Source of the DNA: Malaya genurostris
Taxonomy: Eukaryota > Arthropoda > Insecta > Diptera > Culicidae
DNA length: 64,000 nucleotides
Assembly (NCBI RefSeq): GCF_030247185.1
Contig: NC_080571.1
Coordinates: 249,647,771 to 249,711,770, forward strand
Reading direction: 5' to 3'
Made by a program: the position numbers and the translations under genes. Of this stretch, positions 34,804 to 46,250 are shown piece after piece. Under the pieces are notes generated by a model that made no database searches, was not told where the DNA came from, and was given only the letters and a program-made list of their open reading frames with translations. The first letter of the stretch is position 1. Each line of letters starts with the position of its first letter.

Positions 34804-36685
34804 TTAACCCTAGAACGCTCTTGTGACTTTTTATACGTAAGCGGGGTGCATTTCCATCCCAAAATTTTAATCTGACTAGAATTACGAAATCTACCCAAGT
34901 AACACCTGTAACTTGTTCATAAAAAAATAAAATAATACAGATGCTGCATAATGGTCGCATGGCATACACGACGAAACAAGTCGTATTATGATGGTGACAA
35001 TGAAGTCAAAATAATGTTACAAATTCACATCTCATCATAATAAGTTACAATAAGTTCCGACGTAACTTTTCGGTAATCTAACTCTTACGACGTGTTCGCA
35101 TTGACTGTTTTTGGTCGCAACTGGTCACCGTAACAAAATGTGACAATGAAAATGTTTAGTTTAAAGAAATCTGGTATGGTTAATTCTGCGCTTATACGAT
35201 TTTTTCGCCGGTATATGTGCGAAGCAAACTTGTTTTGTTTTGGGAAGTAAATTCTCTCTACCAGAGAGAATATTTGTACGCTTTGTCACGGCAGTGTATG
35301 CTAGGAAAAACTTATGCAAATGATTACCATTATGACCAGTAAATGAAATCTTCATTAAATTTCTAAAAATGCAGTTTTATTCCTTGCGTTTGGTCAACTG
35401 TTTTAGCTTTAGTATATCAAATTCTAATAGTTATCACAAAAAGACTCTATCTGAACATATTTCGACTTTTTAGGTCTAAATTTCAAATGATGGGAATAAA
35501 ATCATGAATATTATTTTGTATGTTGTTGTTCTAAAACATAAAATATTGAAGGCACTCAAGTTTTCAATAAGTACAATGAACAACTTTACTATAAATATCG
35601 AATATTTTAGTTCTGATTATCAGATGCCAATCCTTGGTCATAAATGTTGAATGGGAAAAACTTCTATTGTAACTTGACACAAGCTCCGCCTCTTACGCTT
35701 TTCAGGTTACATAGCAGTTATAATGCATGTTGCAATGGCTTCAACTGGTTCAATGAATCTATTTCATACAAGTTACCGTCATTGAAGTGTAATAACGTTT
35801 GCTACTTGGGTAACAGATATCTACTAAAGAATACTTGTGAAATTAATATATTTACAAATAAATGGTACAGTTTTATTTGAAAACCTATCGCAAAAAAACC
35901 TTTATTATACTATTTGAGCTAGACAAATTTTTTCTATGAAATTTTATTTTTTTTTGAAAACAAGTCCCCAAAAACGACAAAATTCCCCTTTGACCTTCTA
36001 TAAAATTTCAATAGATTTCAATGATTTTACATTCATTTGAAAATGTTTGGTTTTCAACAGGACGGACGTGCCACACAGCCAACGAAATGTTTTGCGGACA
36101 CTATTTGAAAATCGAATAATCAGCAGAGATGGTGATGTCAGTTGGCCTTCGAGAAGCTGCGATTTGACGCCGCTGGATTATTTTCTTTCGGAAGCTGTTA
36201 AAGATAAATGTTACGCACCGGCGAACGACCGCAACTAGGTTAATGCAGATATAAATAAACGACATAAATTAAAATTAATAAATGTTACGCCAACCATCCA
36301 GAAACAATTGAAGACCTCAAGCACGGAATTCAAGTTGCTATTGATGACCACATACAAGATAGACATTGCTTTTAATCAGAAATGTTGTAGCTAACAGCAT
36401 CTTTTACATCTTTCGCGCTTACTGTGTTTAGATATATTGCTCACAAAAAAAGTTATAATCAAACTTCCATATACTTCGCTTCCAACAAAACACTAACGTA
36501 GACGCTCTTGTGCGATACATTTCTACCCCAGGATAACCTTGAAAGGTCATGGTTCAGCCGGTTAAGTGAAATAAAAATAATGCACCACTGTAAATGTAAG
36601 ACTAAACATCAGTTTGAATTATCGTATAGGACGTTGGAAGTAATGCTGTTGTAGAAATCTACCCCACGAGAGCGTTCTAGGGTTA
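34804..36685. mobile_element. piggyBac-like non-autonomous element with TTAA target sites
   Basis: Both ends have TTAA (34,804-34,807 and 36,682-36,685) followed inward by CCCTAGAACGCTCTTGTG on the left and, inverted, CCCTAGAACGCTCTCGTG on the right (17 of 18 identical). TTAA plus CCCTAGA is the known piggyBac terminal signature. The element is about 1.87 kb. No piggyBac transposase is visible; the only protein trace inside is a mariner fossil. A second, shorter copy of the end sequence at about 36,500 (GACGCTCTTGTGCGATACAT) forms an inner hairpin with the right end. Confidence 0.75.
36047..36380 (+). pseudogene. mariner-like transposase fragment, eroded
   Basis: Translation gives LFENRIISRDGDVSWPSR then SCDLTPLDYFLSEAVKDKCY, matching the last catalytic block (D in CDLTPLDYF) of mariner/IS630 transposases. 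A GFQQDG-like word just upstream, in another frame, matches the preceding block. Near 36,210 the word AAATGTTACGC repeats after about 73 nt and the reading resumes as CYANHPETIEDLKHGIQVAI. The catalytic N-terminal part is missing. It sits inside the piggyBac-like element, so it is either an insertion or captured sequence. Function is lost. Confidence 0.7.
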
Positions 36686-36949
36686 AATATACAATAAGTT
36701 TTATGACATTGGTTAATAAATCTTTCCCTGAACTATTAAATTTTTATTACTACCAGTTTGTTTAATAAGAGTATAGGGGAAAAGAGCGCTTATCTGAGGA
36801 AATAACAGAATACAGAGTGGTCAACATGAAATTCTTCATATTAAATCGTAGGGATAAATGTTATAAATTGAACTCTGAAGAAAAACTTGTTTGACCCACC
36901 TAGTTGTGATATGATTCTCCTAATTCTTCATATTCGTTTCAAGAAACTT
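36686..36949. other. Short unassigned stretch
   Basis: Nothing recognisable apart from a CACCTAGTTGTGATATGATT repeat-end fragment near 36,897. Confidence 0.3.
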
Positions 36950-37215
36950 CTACATTCTTATGTGTTTGTCGATCAGTACACAAGACTTCCATGTAAATCG
37001 CTAGTCACCGACGACAAACAACTTACTACATGTTAGTGTAGTCATAAAGCTGTTTACTACGGTTAGCTCGGCGAGAAACAAACATTTACACCAAAGAACA
37101 ACGGGTCTTCTGTTAAACCAGACCCAAACTTCTGAGATTGAAATTAACAAAAACCAAACGTCGTCGATAGAACACCATATGTAATATGCAATCAATGTAC
37201 AACGAAATATCAGCG
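36950..37215 (+). pseudogene. Fossil fragment of the LINE ORF1 (zinc-knuckle region)
   Basis: Nucleotides align with ORF1 copy A around its zinc knuckle: TACACAAGACTTCCATGTAA for TACAAGAATTCCGTGTAA, then AAAGCTGTTTACTACGGTTA for AAAGCTGTTCACTACGGTAA, then TACACCAAAGAACAACGG. The knuckle is destroyed by stop codons. This is an older, independent insertion of the same LINE family. Confidence 0.7.
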
Positions 37216-38890
37216 AATCTAACACCTGGAAAATTGATAAATATTAACGTTTGGCGTTATTATTAAACTGTAGACGGTTTTTGAAAGCATGCATGCACCA
37301 TCAGTTATTTCAGTTGTTTCAGACGCAATTTGTATAGATGAAACGTTAACTTATTATGGCATTATTGTAAAGATATGATGCTCTCACAGATAGGTTACAT
37401 CCTTAGGTGTCTGTGAACATATCTTCGTAAACAATGCAATATATTAAAATAAATTCAATCTCCCATTCAGCACCTTTTCGAGCATAAGTAGACAAGCCTT
37501 TTCGACAAGCCACAGTTCGGAGCACTACGCAACTAGTGGCACTCGAGTGATGAATCAACAGCCGCAAACCTTCAGCAAGTAGACCGTAGGATTTTCCTTC
37601 ACACCGGTGGTCTAACCAATCCTCTGATTAAGTGACGAACGGAATGGGAAACTTTATTGAGCCGGTAGCGGCAATGGTACTGCTGCCAGTCAAAGTATAG
37701 GTCTCGTGATCCAGAATCCGTCGGTTCGATTCCGATTGCTGCAAACCATCGATTTCAAAAGTCATTACGAGCGTATAATTGGCAAATCGGACGAGTAATG
37801 GGTTCGACCAGCCTCCGGATTGATAATGACCAGGTTGCCGAATCGAATTGAACAGTAACCGTGCGTCGAGGTTGCTTAGCTGTACCGTGGACACCTCGTA
37901 TGTGATTATTATTTATTGGTATCTCTGGGTCGGCTGCTTAATTTAAGCCACACGGTGATGGATGAGGCGGTGACGAGAATGAAAGAAACATTCGGACCTG
38001 GTTTCGCCTTGCAGCGGTTTCTTCGGCACTCGCAGAATCTTTTTTCCTTCTGTGCGACAAAAAAAACCGGCTGCGTTGATGAAGATCCAAACCAAAACTT
38101 TCGAAGGAAATCGTTTCAGCGATTGGACTGAGGAGAGTTGTTATTGGTGATTGACCGCATTGTACGGTGTCCATCACTGCTGTGACCCGCCACTGATGAA
38201 CCTGTCCAAACAAAAATGGTAAAATAAAACAGAAAAGTGTCTATTTTTTTTATTCTTAATTGTCGCTGTTTGGCACGAATGAGACGAGTTTGCCAACTGC
38301 AGAAATATAATTATGGAACATAAAAAGGAACGTTGTTTCTCAAGGTTCACAATTTCAACAAGGTGTCATAATTTTTGGGGTGAACAATGAGCTACACTTG
38401 TACAGTTCTTGTCGAAGTCCATCCAATCACGAGAAAAATGTAAATAATTTACACCAAGATCGGGTCCTCAAATAGCTACCTTGCCTCGGAAAAATTAAAT
38501 GTGCATGAATGTGGGTGATCACCAATTTACCGTAGCTCAGGTTACCTGTTGAATATTTATCAAATAAATTTGCATTACGTGCATTCGTTTGGAGTGGGAT
38601 TGCCTGCTTCAAAGTGGAATTGTGATGCGCGCATGCGATAATTGTTTGATCAAAGAATTTACGATCTTTTCGGCGGGGGTCCGAATTTTCATTAACTATA
38701 CGCGACAATAATATGGGTTATTATTTCAACCACTTATCGATTCCATATGCATCTGATAGTTGTTTGTTTAAAGTGACAAGATCATTTTATAATATGTCTT
38801 CTTCATTACTGAATTGATTGACATGTTATTGAGCTGACTGCCAAGATGAATGATACGGATTTGTTTATTCTGCATGCCATCATTATGACT
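37216..38890. other. Unassigned sequence with a possible SINE head and GC-richer block
   Basis: A perfect B box, GGTTCGATTCC, lies at 37,723-37,733, but the putative A box (TAGCGGCAATGG near 37,667) is weak, so a SINE is only possible. From 37,460 to 38,220 the sequence is GC-richer, with short frames on both strands that match nothing known. The remainder is AT-rich. Confidence 0.3.
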
Positions 38891-38891
38891 A

Positions 38892-39010
38892 ACTTACGTG
38901 TTTCACTCGACAGAATTCAGTAACTATAATGTTAATCTGCTTTTGACTACGTACCTGAAAAACAAAAAAAGAAAAGAAATATATTAATTGTTTACATTAG
39001 CAAATGTTTT
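38892..39010 (-). other. Recursive splice site (ratchet point) with RS-exon, site 2
   Basis: On the minus strand a TTAAT/CTAAT branchpoint region is followed by an almost pure pyrimidine run (TTTCTTTTCTTTTTTTGTTTTTCAG), then immediately the donor GTACGTA. The junction lies between 38,955 and 38,954. Fifty-seven nt later a second donor GTAAGT follows (plus-strand ACTTAC, 38,892-38,897). The layout is the same as at site 1, 28 kb away and on the same strand. The 57 nt are open in one frame (19 codons), so a short cassette exon remains the alternative. Confidence 0.6.
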
Positions 39011-39761
39011 GCATGTATATATTTTATTACATTAACATTTATAAACTCTGATTTTAAGCTTGCGAACATTTAGAAATATATGCTATGCTGGTCTAAGTGC
39101 CACAGAATCGTTTCAAGCATGAAACGTTCCCAACACGCCGGTCAATAAGTCCTTGGTTTGACAGAAAGATGTTGTCCATCATTAACGAAACGAAAAAAAA
39201 GGTGTTCCAGTACATAAATAGCTTCAACAGGACTCTGTTTCAAGCAAATCAACCATTTTTCAACATTGGCGAAACAAAGTCGGAAAGAACCCTGGTTTAT
39301 TTGTGAAAATTGTGAGCTACTTTTCATGAAACTCGCAAATATGATGAGAAGGTGGCTTGAGAGTGAGTTCTGCAGGCAAATGTGGGACTCTTTCTCGCTC
39401 TCCCTCTCTCTCAAGGTCAGTGATTAAGCCCAGGAAACGCTAACCCCCCAGGCCTAGGTGTTTACGCCAGTTTTATTGATTGATTAGCTGATAATCGTTC
39501 GTATTAGTTGATTGTGTTTTACTACTTCGCTTCCAGAATTGTAACGGTGCATTTATACTAAAGATTAACTTATTGGCTATAAACATTTCCTAGCACACAA
39601 TTAAAAAACGCGGAACAAATGACAGTAAAAAAAATAACAAGCTACAGAATTTTGTAGTCGATTATTTCATTTCGGATTTGCATATTTCAGTGGAAGAAAC
39701 TATCAAAATGCTGTACGAAAATCATTTTTGTCATACAGAACGGTCAAATTGTTCAATTATC
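39011..39761. other. Unassigned stretch
   Basis: A short CT-rich run (CTCTCCCTCTCTCTC near 39,400) and otherwise AT-rich sequence. Confidence 0.3.
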
Positions 39762-41227
39762 TACACGGAACCACCCGCGATCCCATTTCAACCAGAATAT
39801 TAGTTGATTTTCTGAATTCGATTGGTTAAAATTTGGTACAACTAATCGATTGTTGTTTTAACTAAACTGTCATTTTTGTTTTTCGATTAGCAGAAACGAG
39901 GGTTGAAAAAAAAAATGCTGTCAATTAGTGAGGACACATACCTTTTCAATTTCAACAAATATTTTAGTTGAAATAACTGGTGTTGTTATTGAAACAAAAT
40001 TCTGTTAGTTGAAAAATAAATCGGTTTTATTTGTTTTAGACATTGCAAACAAATAGTTGAATCAACTCTAACAATGTTATTGATTTGCGAAAATAATCAA
40101 AATATACATACTGACACACGTCATGATCTATTTGAAATAAGTTCGGAATGTTGAGATTCATGAAATAAAAATCGTTGTTAAAATATAAACAGTATTTTAT
40201 ATTGACATGTAATATCACTAGGGATGGGGAAACCACCGATTTCAAGTGATCTTAACCAAGGAATAAATTATCATTACGAAATCAGAACTGATCTGATCTC
40301 TAAGTGATTTTGATTTTTGTATGATCATGATCATGTCAAGTCGAGATCAGTAAAGATCTAAATTCTAAAAATATACTTCTGATTCGATCGGAAATGATTG
40401 ATGTAGAAAAACGTTTTTAATCAGCAAAAGTGCCCGGAGGGGCGAGTAAATTAGCGAAATTATTAAATTTACCTAAAATGAGTATTGAAAGATGATGCCT
40501 TCAAACGGTTAAACTAAACTTATGCACTGATAATTTTAGTCAATTTATATGAGCTTGGGTGCATCAACCGCTGGGAATTAGAATTTTGCGACGGCAATTC
40601 AAACGCGCCATTCAATCGCAGCGCGTTCTGTGTGTTTGAAACCCTTCGCTCCTGTTACTTTTATAAATTAAATTCTTGTCAAAAAGCGTTTTATTGCTAA
40701 TGCATGAACATCATCATCGGTATCAAACAGCTGGAAGTAAAACAGTCTGCTGGAAGTAAATCAATGATCGAATTTGAAGCATAAAATTTTTGCGCATACC
40801 TGAAAGATTACAAGATGATCATTCATTAACGTTTTCTAATTTGACACCAAATCTTTTTCATCTTAAACAAGGTTAACTGTATCACAACACCGCTGTTAGA
40901 TAAACACTTGTTATAATAAATTTCTCAAACCGAATGAACACAATTTCACCAAACGCTTTAACCATCGATATTGTTTTCATTGACATTTTGAAGCGACGCG
41001 AACAGTATTCAACTAAAAAAGATGTTGATTTTGCATTGCGATTATTGTGTTGCTTTCAACTGTCTCCGGCATTTGACAGCATTCAAAACAACATATTTTT
41101 CAACTACTTGAATATATGCAAATCAAAAACCATATTGGTTGAATTAAAAAGAAATTAGTTAAATCAACTATCGCAAAAATCAAAAACTGCGATATCGCAA
41201 TTTTATGATCGAAGGGTTCTCCGTGTA
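39762..41227. mobile_element. Putative non-autonomous element with imperfect TACACGGA ends
   Basis: The left end TACACGGAACCACCCGCGAT is matched by the reverse complement of 41,207-41,227, TACACGGAGAACCCTTCGAT (about 15 of 21). The words GTTGATT/AACTAAT recur near both ends. There is no ORF over 75 codons and no target duplication was found. The TACACG start resembles the element at 20.5 kb. Confidence 0.4.
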
Positions 41228-42199
41228 CGATATTAAACACTGTTCGGAACCTTTCTCTTGAACGCGAAACAGTCAAATGCTGCATTTTTTCGTACTCGTT
41301 TGGTGCGAATTTTGCACTGCTAAAAGTGCACAAAACTTATCAAGTTATTATAGATTTGCACTAAACTGATGATTTTTATCTCCGATTTGCAAAGCAGCAA
41401 TTTTTATAGTTATGCATAATGTTCCCCATCGTTGTCCACTTTTCGTTGTATTTTGCTGAAATGCAAATGAACTGAATTCTTGATACTGGAACTAGAATCG
41501 AGCTCTGGACCTGAACCAACCGGAATGATGCAGTTGCTTTACTTCCTGATCAGTAAACCGCACAGGCTAGAATGAACGAAATATATCAAGTGCGAAACTT
41601 TTTTTTCCTACCCAGGTACGAGAAAGGCGTCATGAGTTTTATTCTTTGATACTGGTTGATACCAAACATTTTAGAAAACTTTAATTTTGAATTACTCGTG
41701 ATTCTGTCATACAACTGGAATTGTTATCATAAATTGATGATCATTTTTTTAAATAACATATCTAAAGGCACACTGCGTTAAGCTATATGATGCCGAGGGC
41801 ATTTGTTTAAACTACTTAAATTACGATATTTAGAAAAAAAAAATTTTCACACCATATGATTTTGATAGAGGAGATCAGCTTTGGGAGATCTAGTCTTCAA
41901 CGAGTGGTCGGCAGTGGCTGGTTGGATCTTGTACGCTGGATCAACCTGGCACGACGTAGATACGCATCACTGGTGGTCGCATCTTTACGTTCGTGTGGGT
42001 CCACGGGAAACACGCCCGAATGATAATATTTTCTGTGGTATGTATCCAAAATTATGTTGATACGTTAGAAACAACAAGAGACATTCACGATTGAAAACAT
42101 ATCACTCTCTCAGAGGTGCCCCATAGTAAAGTAAGTCGTATTCACGACAAAATCTTTGCAAAATAAATGTCACGCATTCTCACAGCTGATAAAATACAA
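41228..42199. other. Unassigned stretch
   Basis: No gene; a GC-richer patch lies at 41,880-42,020. Confidence 0.3.
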
Positions 42200-42390
42200 C
42201 TTATCGTAACAATGGTTAAATTCCATGAATTGAAATTTGAATTGTAACCACATCCACCATATTTGCTAGATTTAGCCCCTAGCGATTATTTTATGTTTTC
42301 AGTTTTAAAGAAGAAGCTTACAGGTAAGAGTTTTGCATCGAAAGATGAGGGCATTGCATTGCTTTTGAAGAAGCATATTGATCAATAGTA
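42200..42390 (+). pseudogene. mariner transposase C-terminal fragment
   Basis: The frame reads MVKFHELKFEL, a stop, then PHPPYLLDLAPSDYFMFSVL and KKKLTGKSFASKDEG. HPPYSPDLAPSDYF is the hallmark last catalytic block of mariner (DD34D) transposases, and the final aspartate is present here. Upstream catalytic parts are not readable. It lies just outside the 7-kb tandem unit. Confidence 0.75.
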
Positions 42391-42859
42391 TCAAAATATG
42401 TAAAAGAGAGTTATTTTCTTTGTCAGGCTTGGGACGTTCTGCCCGACGTGTTATCTCTAATGAATAAACTTACTGATCACTAGTGGTCGCAGTATGGGGT
42501 AACACGTGGTTTCTAAGTTATTGTATAAAACCAGGCATCATCTCCCATCTTTTAACAAAGCAGATACTTAAGGTTAATTAGGCTTTTGGCTTATAAAATT
42601 ACAAAATCTCGATCTTCAAGCTCCGATCAAAACCTTTAGCCGACTAATTAAATCTCCAGCAATTTACCTATTGATAATCTATGATCAAGAACTACAGAAC
42701 GTATATACAATAATGTCGTTGTTTTATCAATTCTGGTATCCTTTTAGAAGAACATTTTTTTTAACTGTAACATAACGTTCCGACTTGTAATCCTTTATTC
42801 ATATGATTCGAAATGAGAATTCCAGTGTGAAAAACAAACAACGCACAGATCAACAAAAA

Positions 42860-43048
42860 ATTAAATTTTCTGATCATCTACAAATCATGAGAACGAAAAT
42901 GTGTTCCTATTGAGCTGAATGATAGGCAGCAGGAAGAATTTAAAGAACGGTGAGCGAAATTTTGCTTTATTGGTATGAAACAGAGGCTTATCTTGCACTG
43001 AATCGTGATAAGAGATATGAAACGGATATGTTGAGAGAATTCCAAACC
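42860..43048 (+). pseudogene. mariner transposase fossil, 5' part (unit 1)
   Basis: Reading ELNDRQQEEFKER, then KFCFIGMKQRLILH, then IVIRDMKRIC and ENSKP, it matches the stretch around the first catalytic aspartate of mariner (family pattern FLHRIVTGDEKW). Stops interrupt it. The reading continues at 44,214 on the other side of the ITmD37E element, showing that the latter jumped into it. Confidence 0.6.
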
Positions 43049-43050
43049 TA

Positions 43051-44211
43051 AAGACTGTCCCAGAAAATTTGGACACACTTTGATTTCGCTGTAAATAATT
43101 CACAAGTGTTAGATATTCAAATTTTATTCGATATACTGATAATATTAGACTACAACAACAGAATATTATTCTCAACGTTTGCTACTTAGCCATTGTAGAC
43201 TAGCTGGCGCACCTTCTTGCGAACGTTTCTCATTAAATTCCGTACAGATTTCTTGGCGACAAATTTTGACACTTTTTTCCAATATTTTTCGAACTGTTGA
43301 ATGGTTTCGGCTTCCGAGAAATGTTTCCTAAGATGTGTCTTCGTTAATGCTCAAAATTCCTCAATTGGTCGAAGTTGTGGGCAATTTGGTGGATTCATGT
43401 TATTTGGGACGAAAGTCACATTTTTGGTAGTATACCATCCTACCATTGATTTTGAGTAGTGGCAAGATCTAGCCAGAAGACAACAGGATCCTTGTGGCTT
43501 CGAATCATGGGTAGAAGTCGTTTTTGTAAACATTCCTTGATGTATATTTCGCTGCTCATTGAAGCAGTGGTGACGAAGGGTTTCGAAATCTTACCGCAGA
43601 TACAAATTGCTTGCCAGACCATAGCTTTCTTACCAAATTTTTCGACTTCAATCGATGTCTCGGACTGGTTTAACACTTGCCCTTCTCGCACCATATAATA
43701 TTGTGGTCCAAGGCAAGGATTTGTAATCGAGCTTCACGTAGGTTTCGTCGTCCATGAATATGCAATTCAAATTTCCAGCAAGAATCGTATTTTTGGCCAC
43801 ATCCCGAACTGAAACCTTCTTCTTTTGCTCGAACGCCTTCAGTATACGTTTATCCAACTGAGGGTTAGCAGGACCTTTTTTTCGACCCGTTTTCGGTTCA
43901 TCCTCAATGGTGTTATCCTTACCGAACTTCCTAATTGCATTTCGCATGACTTTCTTGCTTACTCCTTGCATTTTTGCTATCTTTCTCACTGACAGTTCGC
44001 GGTCTGTACACCATTTGTACACAATTTTTCGACGTTGTTCTGCAGAAAGTCCACGCATTTAGAAACATACTAATGAAAACGAATAAACAACTGCACAAGT
44101 GGTTAGAGAAGAGTGTAAACAACAGGACGCAGTCATAAAAATTGACAGATTCTGAACCATTGTGAAATGGCAGCGGTTTTTGGTCACGTCCATACTTTCT
44201 GGGACAGTCTT
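43051..44211 (-). mobile_element. ITmD37E (DD37E) transposon with intact TIRs and TA target, unit 1
   Basis: The termini AAGACTGTCCCAGAAA are present at 43,051 and, inverted, up to 44,211. Each is flanked by TA (43,049-43,050 and 44,212-44,213), as for IS630-Tc1-mariner elements. At 1,161 bp it is shorter than an autonomous element of this family, matching the internal deletion seen in its transposase. Confidence 0.85.
43187..44058 (-). pseudogene. ITmD37E transposase, defective, unit 1
   Basis: DDE transposase of the mosquito ITmD37E family. The ATG at 44,058 opens a helix-turn-helix region (SVRKIAKMQGVSKKVMRNAI). The first catalytic block FMDDETYVKLD, the second (FWLDLA) and the last (NPPNCPQLRPIEEF) are all visible. 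If the CHYSK frame is joined, the last two acidic residues are 37 residues apart. Damage: about 50 residues are missing between SVRDVAKN and the MDDETY block; a one-base insertion lies near 43,714 (GGTCCAAGG, against GGTCCCGG in unit 2); a frameshift precedes CHYSK; and a TGA replaces the Trp after EEF. It cannot make an active enzyme, though its ends could be mobilised in trans. Confidence 0.85.
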
Positions 44212-44213
44212 TA

Positions 44214-44480
44214 GAAAATCCTGGCCATCCATCGGCCAACCAAATGCAATACCTAAATGCTTTGGAAGAAAACAATGCTGTGTATTTGGTCCAATCCAAA
44301 AAGGTGTCCTGTACTACGAGTTTCTCAAACCAGGGGAAACTGTAAATACTACTCGCTACCGAATAATAATAAAATTGAATAAAGTATTGTTCGGCAAACT
44401 TCACTTGTAGAAAAATGGCATCACGACAGAATCATTTCAATAGATGTACAGATGAAAAAGTTGCATAGTTTCTTTGAAGA
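44214..44480 (+). pseudogene. mariner transposase fossil, 3' continuation (unit 1)
   Basis: Immediately after the TA at the ITmD37E right end the reading KSWPSIGQPNAIPK begins, followed by QKGVLYYEFLKPGETVNTTR and IIKLNKVLFGK. It matches the central mariner region between the first and second catalytic aspartates. The second catalytic block is not recognisable downstream. Confidence 0.75.
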
Positions 44481-45639
44481 AAGTATCTTGAATCTATTAC
44501 CTATTCCATTCCAAATATTCCACATGATTACTTGAAACACCTGGCTTCTCGTAGTACTCATTCTTATTATTTACCGTAACATACCGCAATCATATCAACC
44601 ATTGAATCAAAACAATGCATATTCGTTTTAACCACTCCCAAACAAAAATGGTAGCGGAAAATAGCGATCAAGGTTATTATTCCCTCAATCATTTTGCCAC
44701 GGTACCGAACTGCTAAACGAACCTTGAAGGTATCCAAATACTTTAGAGTACGACCCCATCTAAATGGAATCACAAATTGCCTTGCCGATTTTTGCATCCG
44801 CATTAATCATGCCCGCGCCAATTGTCATATCCGCATGCTACTGGAAACCTATTATCATATGTCAGCTCACGCTGTTTTCTAATAAAAAGACTTTGTTGCT
44901 GCTGCTCCACCAATCTGGTATGATCGCAGGAATGCTTGATTGTCTTCTTTTCATATTTGAGCAATAAAAAAATAGCAGCAAAAATTAAGCGTTGGCTCTT
45001 AGGTTCAACGCTTACAACTAGTGATGTGGTTGGGAGATAAAGTATGCAACATTTTATTACTATTAAAAATCACTTTTGACGAAAAAAAAACAGCAACGGC
45101 CATAAATTGTGCGAACATTTTTATGAAACTGTTTTACTAGTTGGCGTGACAGATGTATCGATGGATCGGATTACCGATGAAAATAAGCTCATTGGCTTTG
45201 TTGAGCTGAGGTAGTGCAGACCGTATTTCTGCAAACAAAAAACGGTTGGCTATCGTGCCATGTGAACGAACTCTCGATTTAGACCTTGTGCCACACAGGA
45301 AATGCAATCGTGAGCTTGATGCGAGTATAATTCGATAAGAGTTTAATGTCTTGGCATCAACCTGTCATTTAGAGCCCAAACTTGTGTGATATCAAGATTG
45401 TCTTATCCATCATACTTTGAAGATAGACACGATTCTTGTATTGGAATCAAACTTTTCCTTTGGGATTGATAACACTCAAAATCTTCCTTTTAGCTAGGAA
45501 AGTGTGTATGCAACACCAGAGCCAATGATGATTGTGAAAAATCCATCGAAGTTAAATGAGCAACGTGTCATAGTTTTGCTCGGAATGCCAAAATTCATGC
45601 TATTCGCACGCCAAACTGACAAAATTGTTGATTGTAGCC
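44481..45639. other. Unassigned stretch inside unit 1
   Basis: Short frames on both strands; none recognised. It is repeated in unit 2 at 51,517-52,674. Confidence 0.3.
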
Positions 45640-46250
45640 ATATCGAATGTCATCAATGTAATTGAAATGATCAGAAAACGTTTATTGGCTGCCAGGAATA
45701 TTTGATCTGGAAGAAATCTGTGGATGCAAAATTGTTGAAAAGAGTGATTAGCTGTTTCAAGCCAGACCCCAACCTCTCCACTCGAGGTGTCGTAAGAAAA
45801 CTGGGAGTCTCGTCTACAACCAATCAGTGACTCCGAACGTGACGATGAGCAACGCAAGTCGGCCAGAGTACGATCGAAAAAATCTGTACTTGAAGGTGTT
45901 GACAGAGTTTGAATGCGTGATACCGGTTGATGAAGCGTTTGATCAGACCGAAGCAGTTTCCTGGCCAGTGATTTAACATGGCAACTGGAAGAGGAATGAA
46001 GACAAAGATTCTCAAACAAATATCTGGTGTGGCAGGCCATTTGTTCCCGTGGCTTGAAGTGACACATTTACACAACCGGAACCACAAACCCGTGAATTTA
46101 TTGCCACGAGCAACCTTCAGGTGTAGTCCGAGTACACGGACCCTCCTAATATGTCGGCTTAACACAATAGAAACATGTTAAGCCTTCGTCAAGCGGAAAA
46201 TCAAGATCAGTAAGATGCATTAAAATGCCAACTGGCCAGCGAAGCTATAA
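45640..46250 (+). pseudogene. Older ITmD37E transposase fossil, plus strand (unit 1)
   Basis: In broken frames the plus strand reads LLKRVISCFKPDPNLSTRGV then VRKLGVSSTT, a paired HTH-like N-terminus. Later come YLKVLTEFECVI and KYLVWQAICSRGLK, both family-typical. The MDDETY block is eroded (reads PVDEAF). The 155-codon minus frame overlying it is a shadow. It is much more decayed than the ITmD37E copy at 43 kb. Confidence 0.65.

Noticed and set aside
37649..37735. A tRNA gene or clear SINE at the GGTTCGATTCC box
   Set aside because: The A box is weak, no cloverleaf forms, and no second copy was found in the window.
40790..40805. Minus-strand CTTTCAG/GTATGC junction
   Set aside because: The donor is weak and no RS-exon donor follows; acceptable only as a chance match.
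44567..44803. 78-codon minus frame repeated in both units
   Set aside because: Repetition reflects the tandem duplication, not selection; no family resemblance.
45600..46067. 155-codon minus frame (and its copy at 52,635) as a gene
   Set aside because: It is the antisense shadow of an ITmD37E transposase fossil read on the plus strand.
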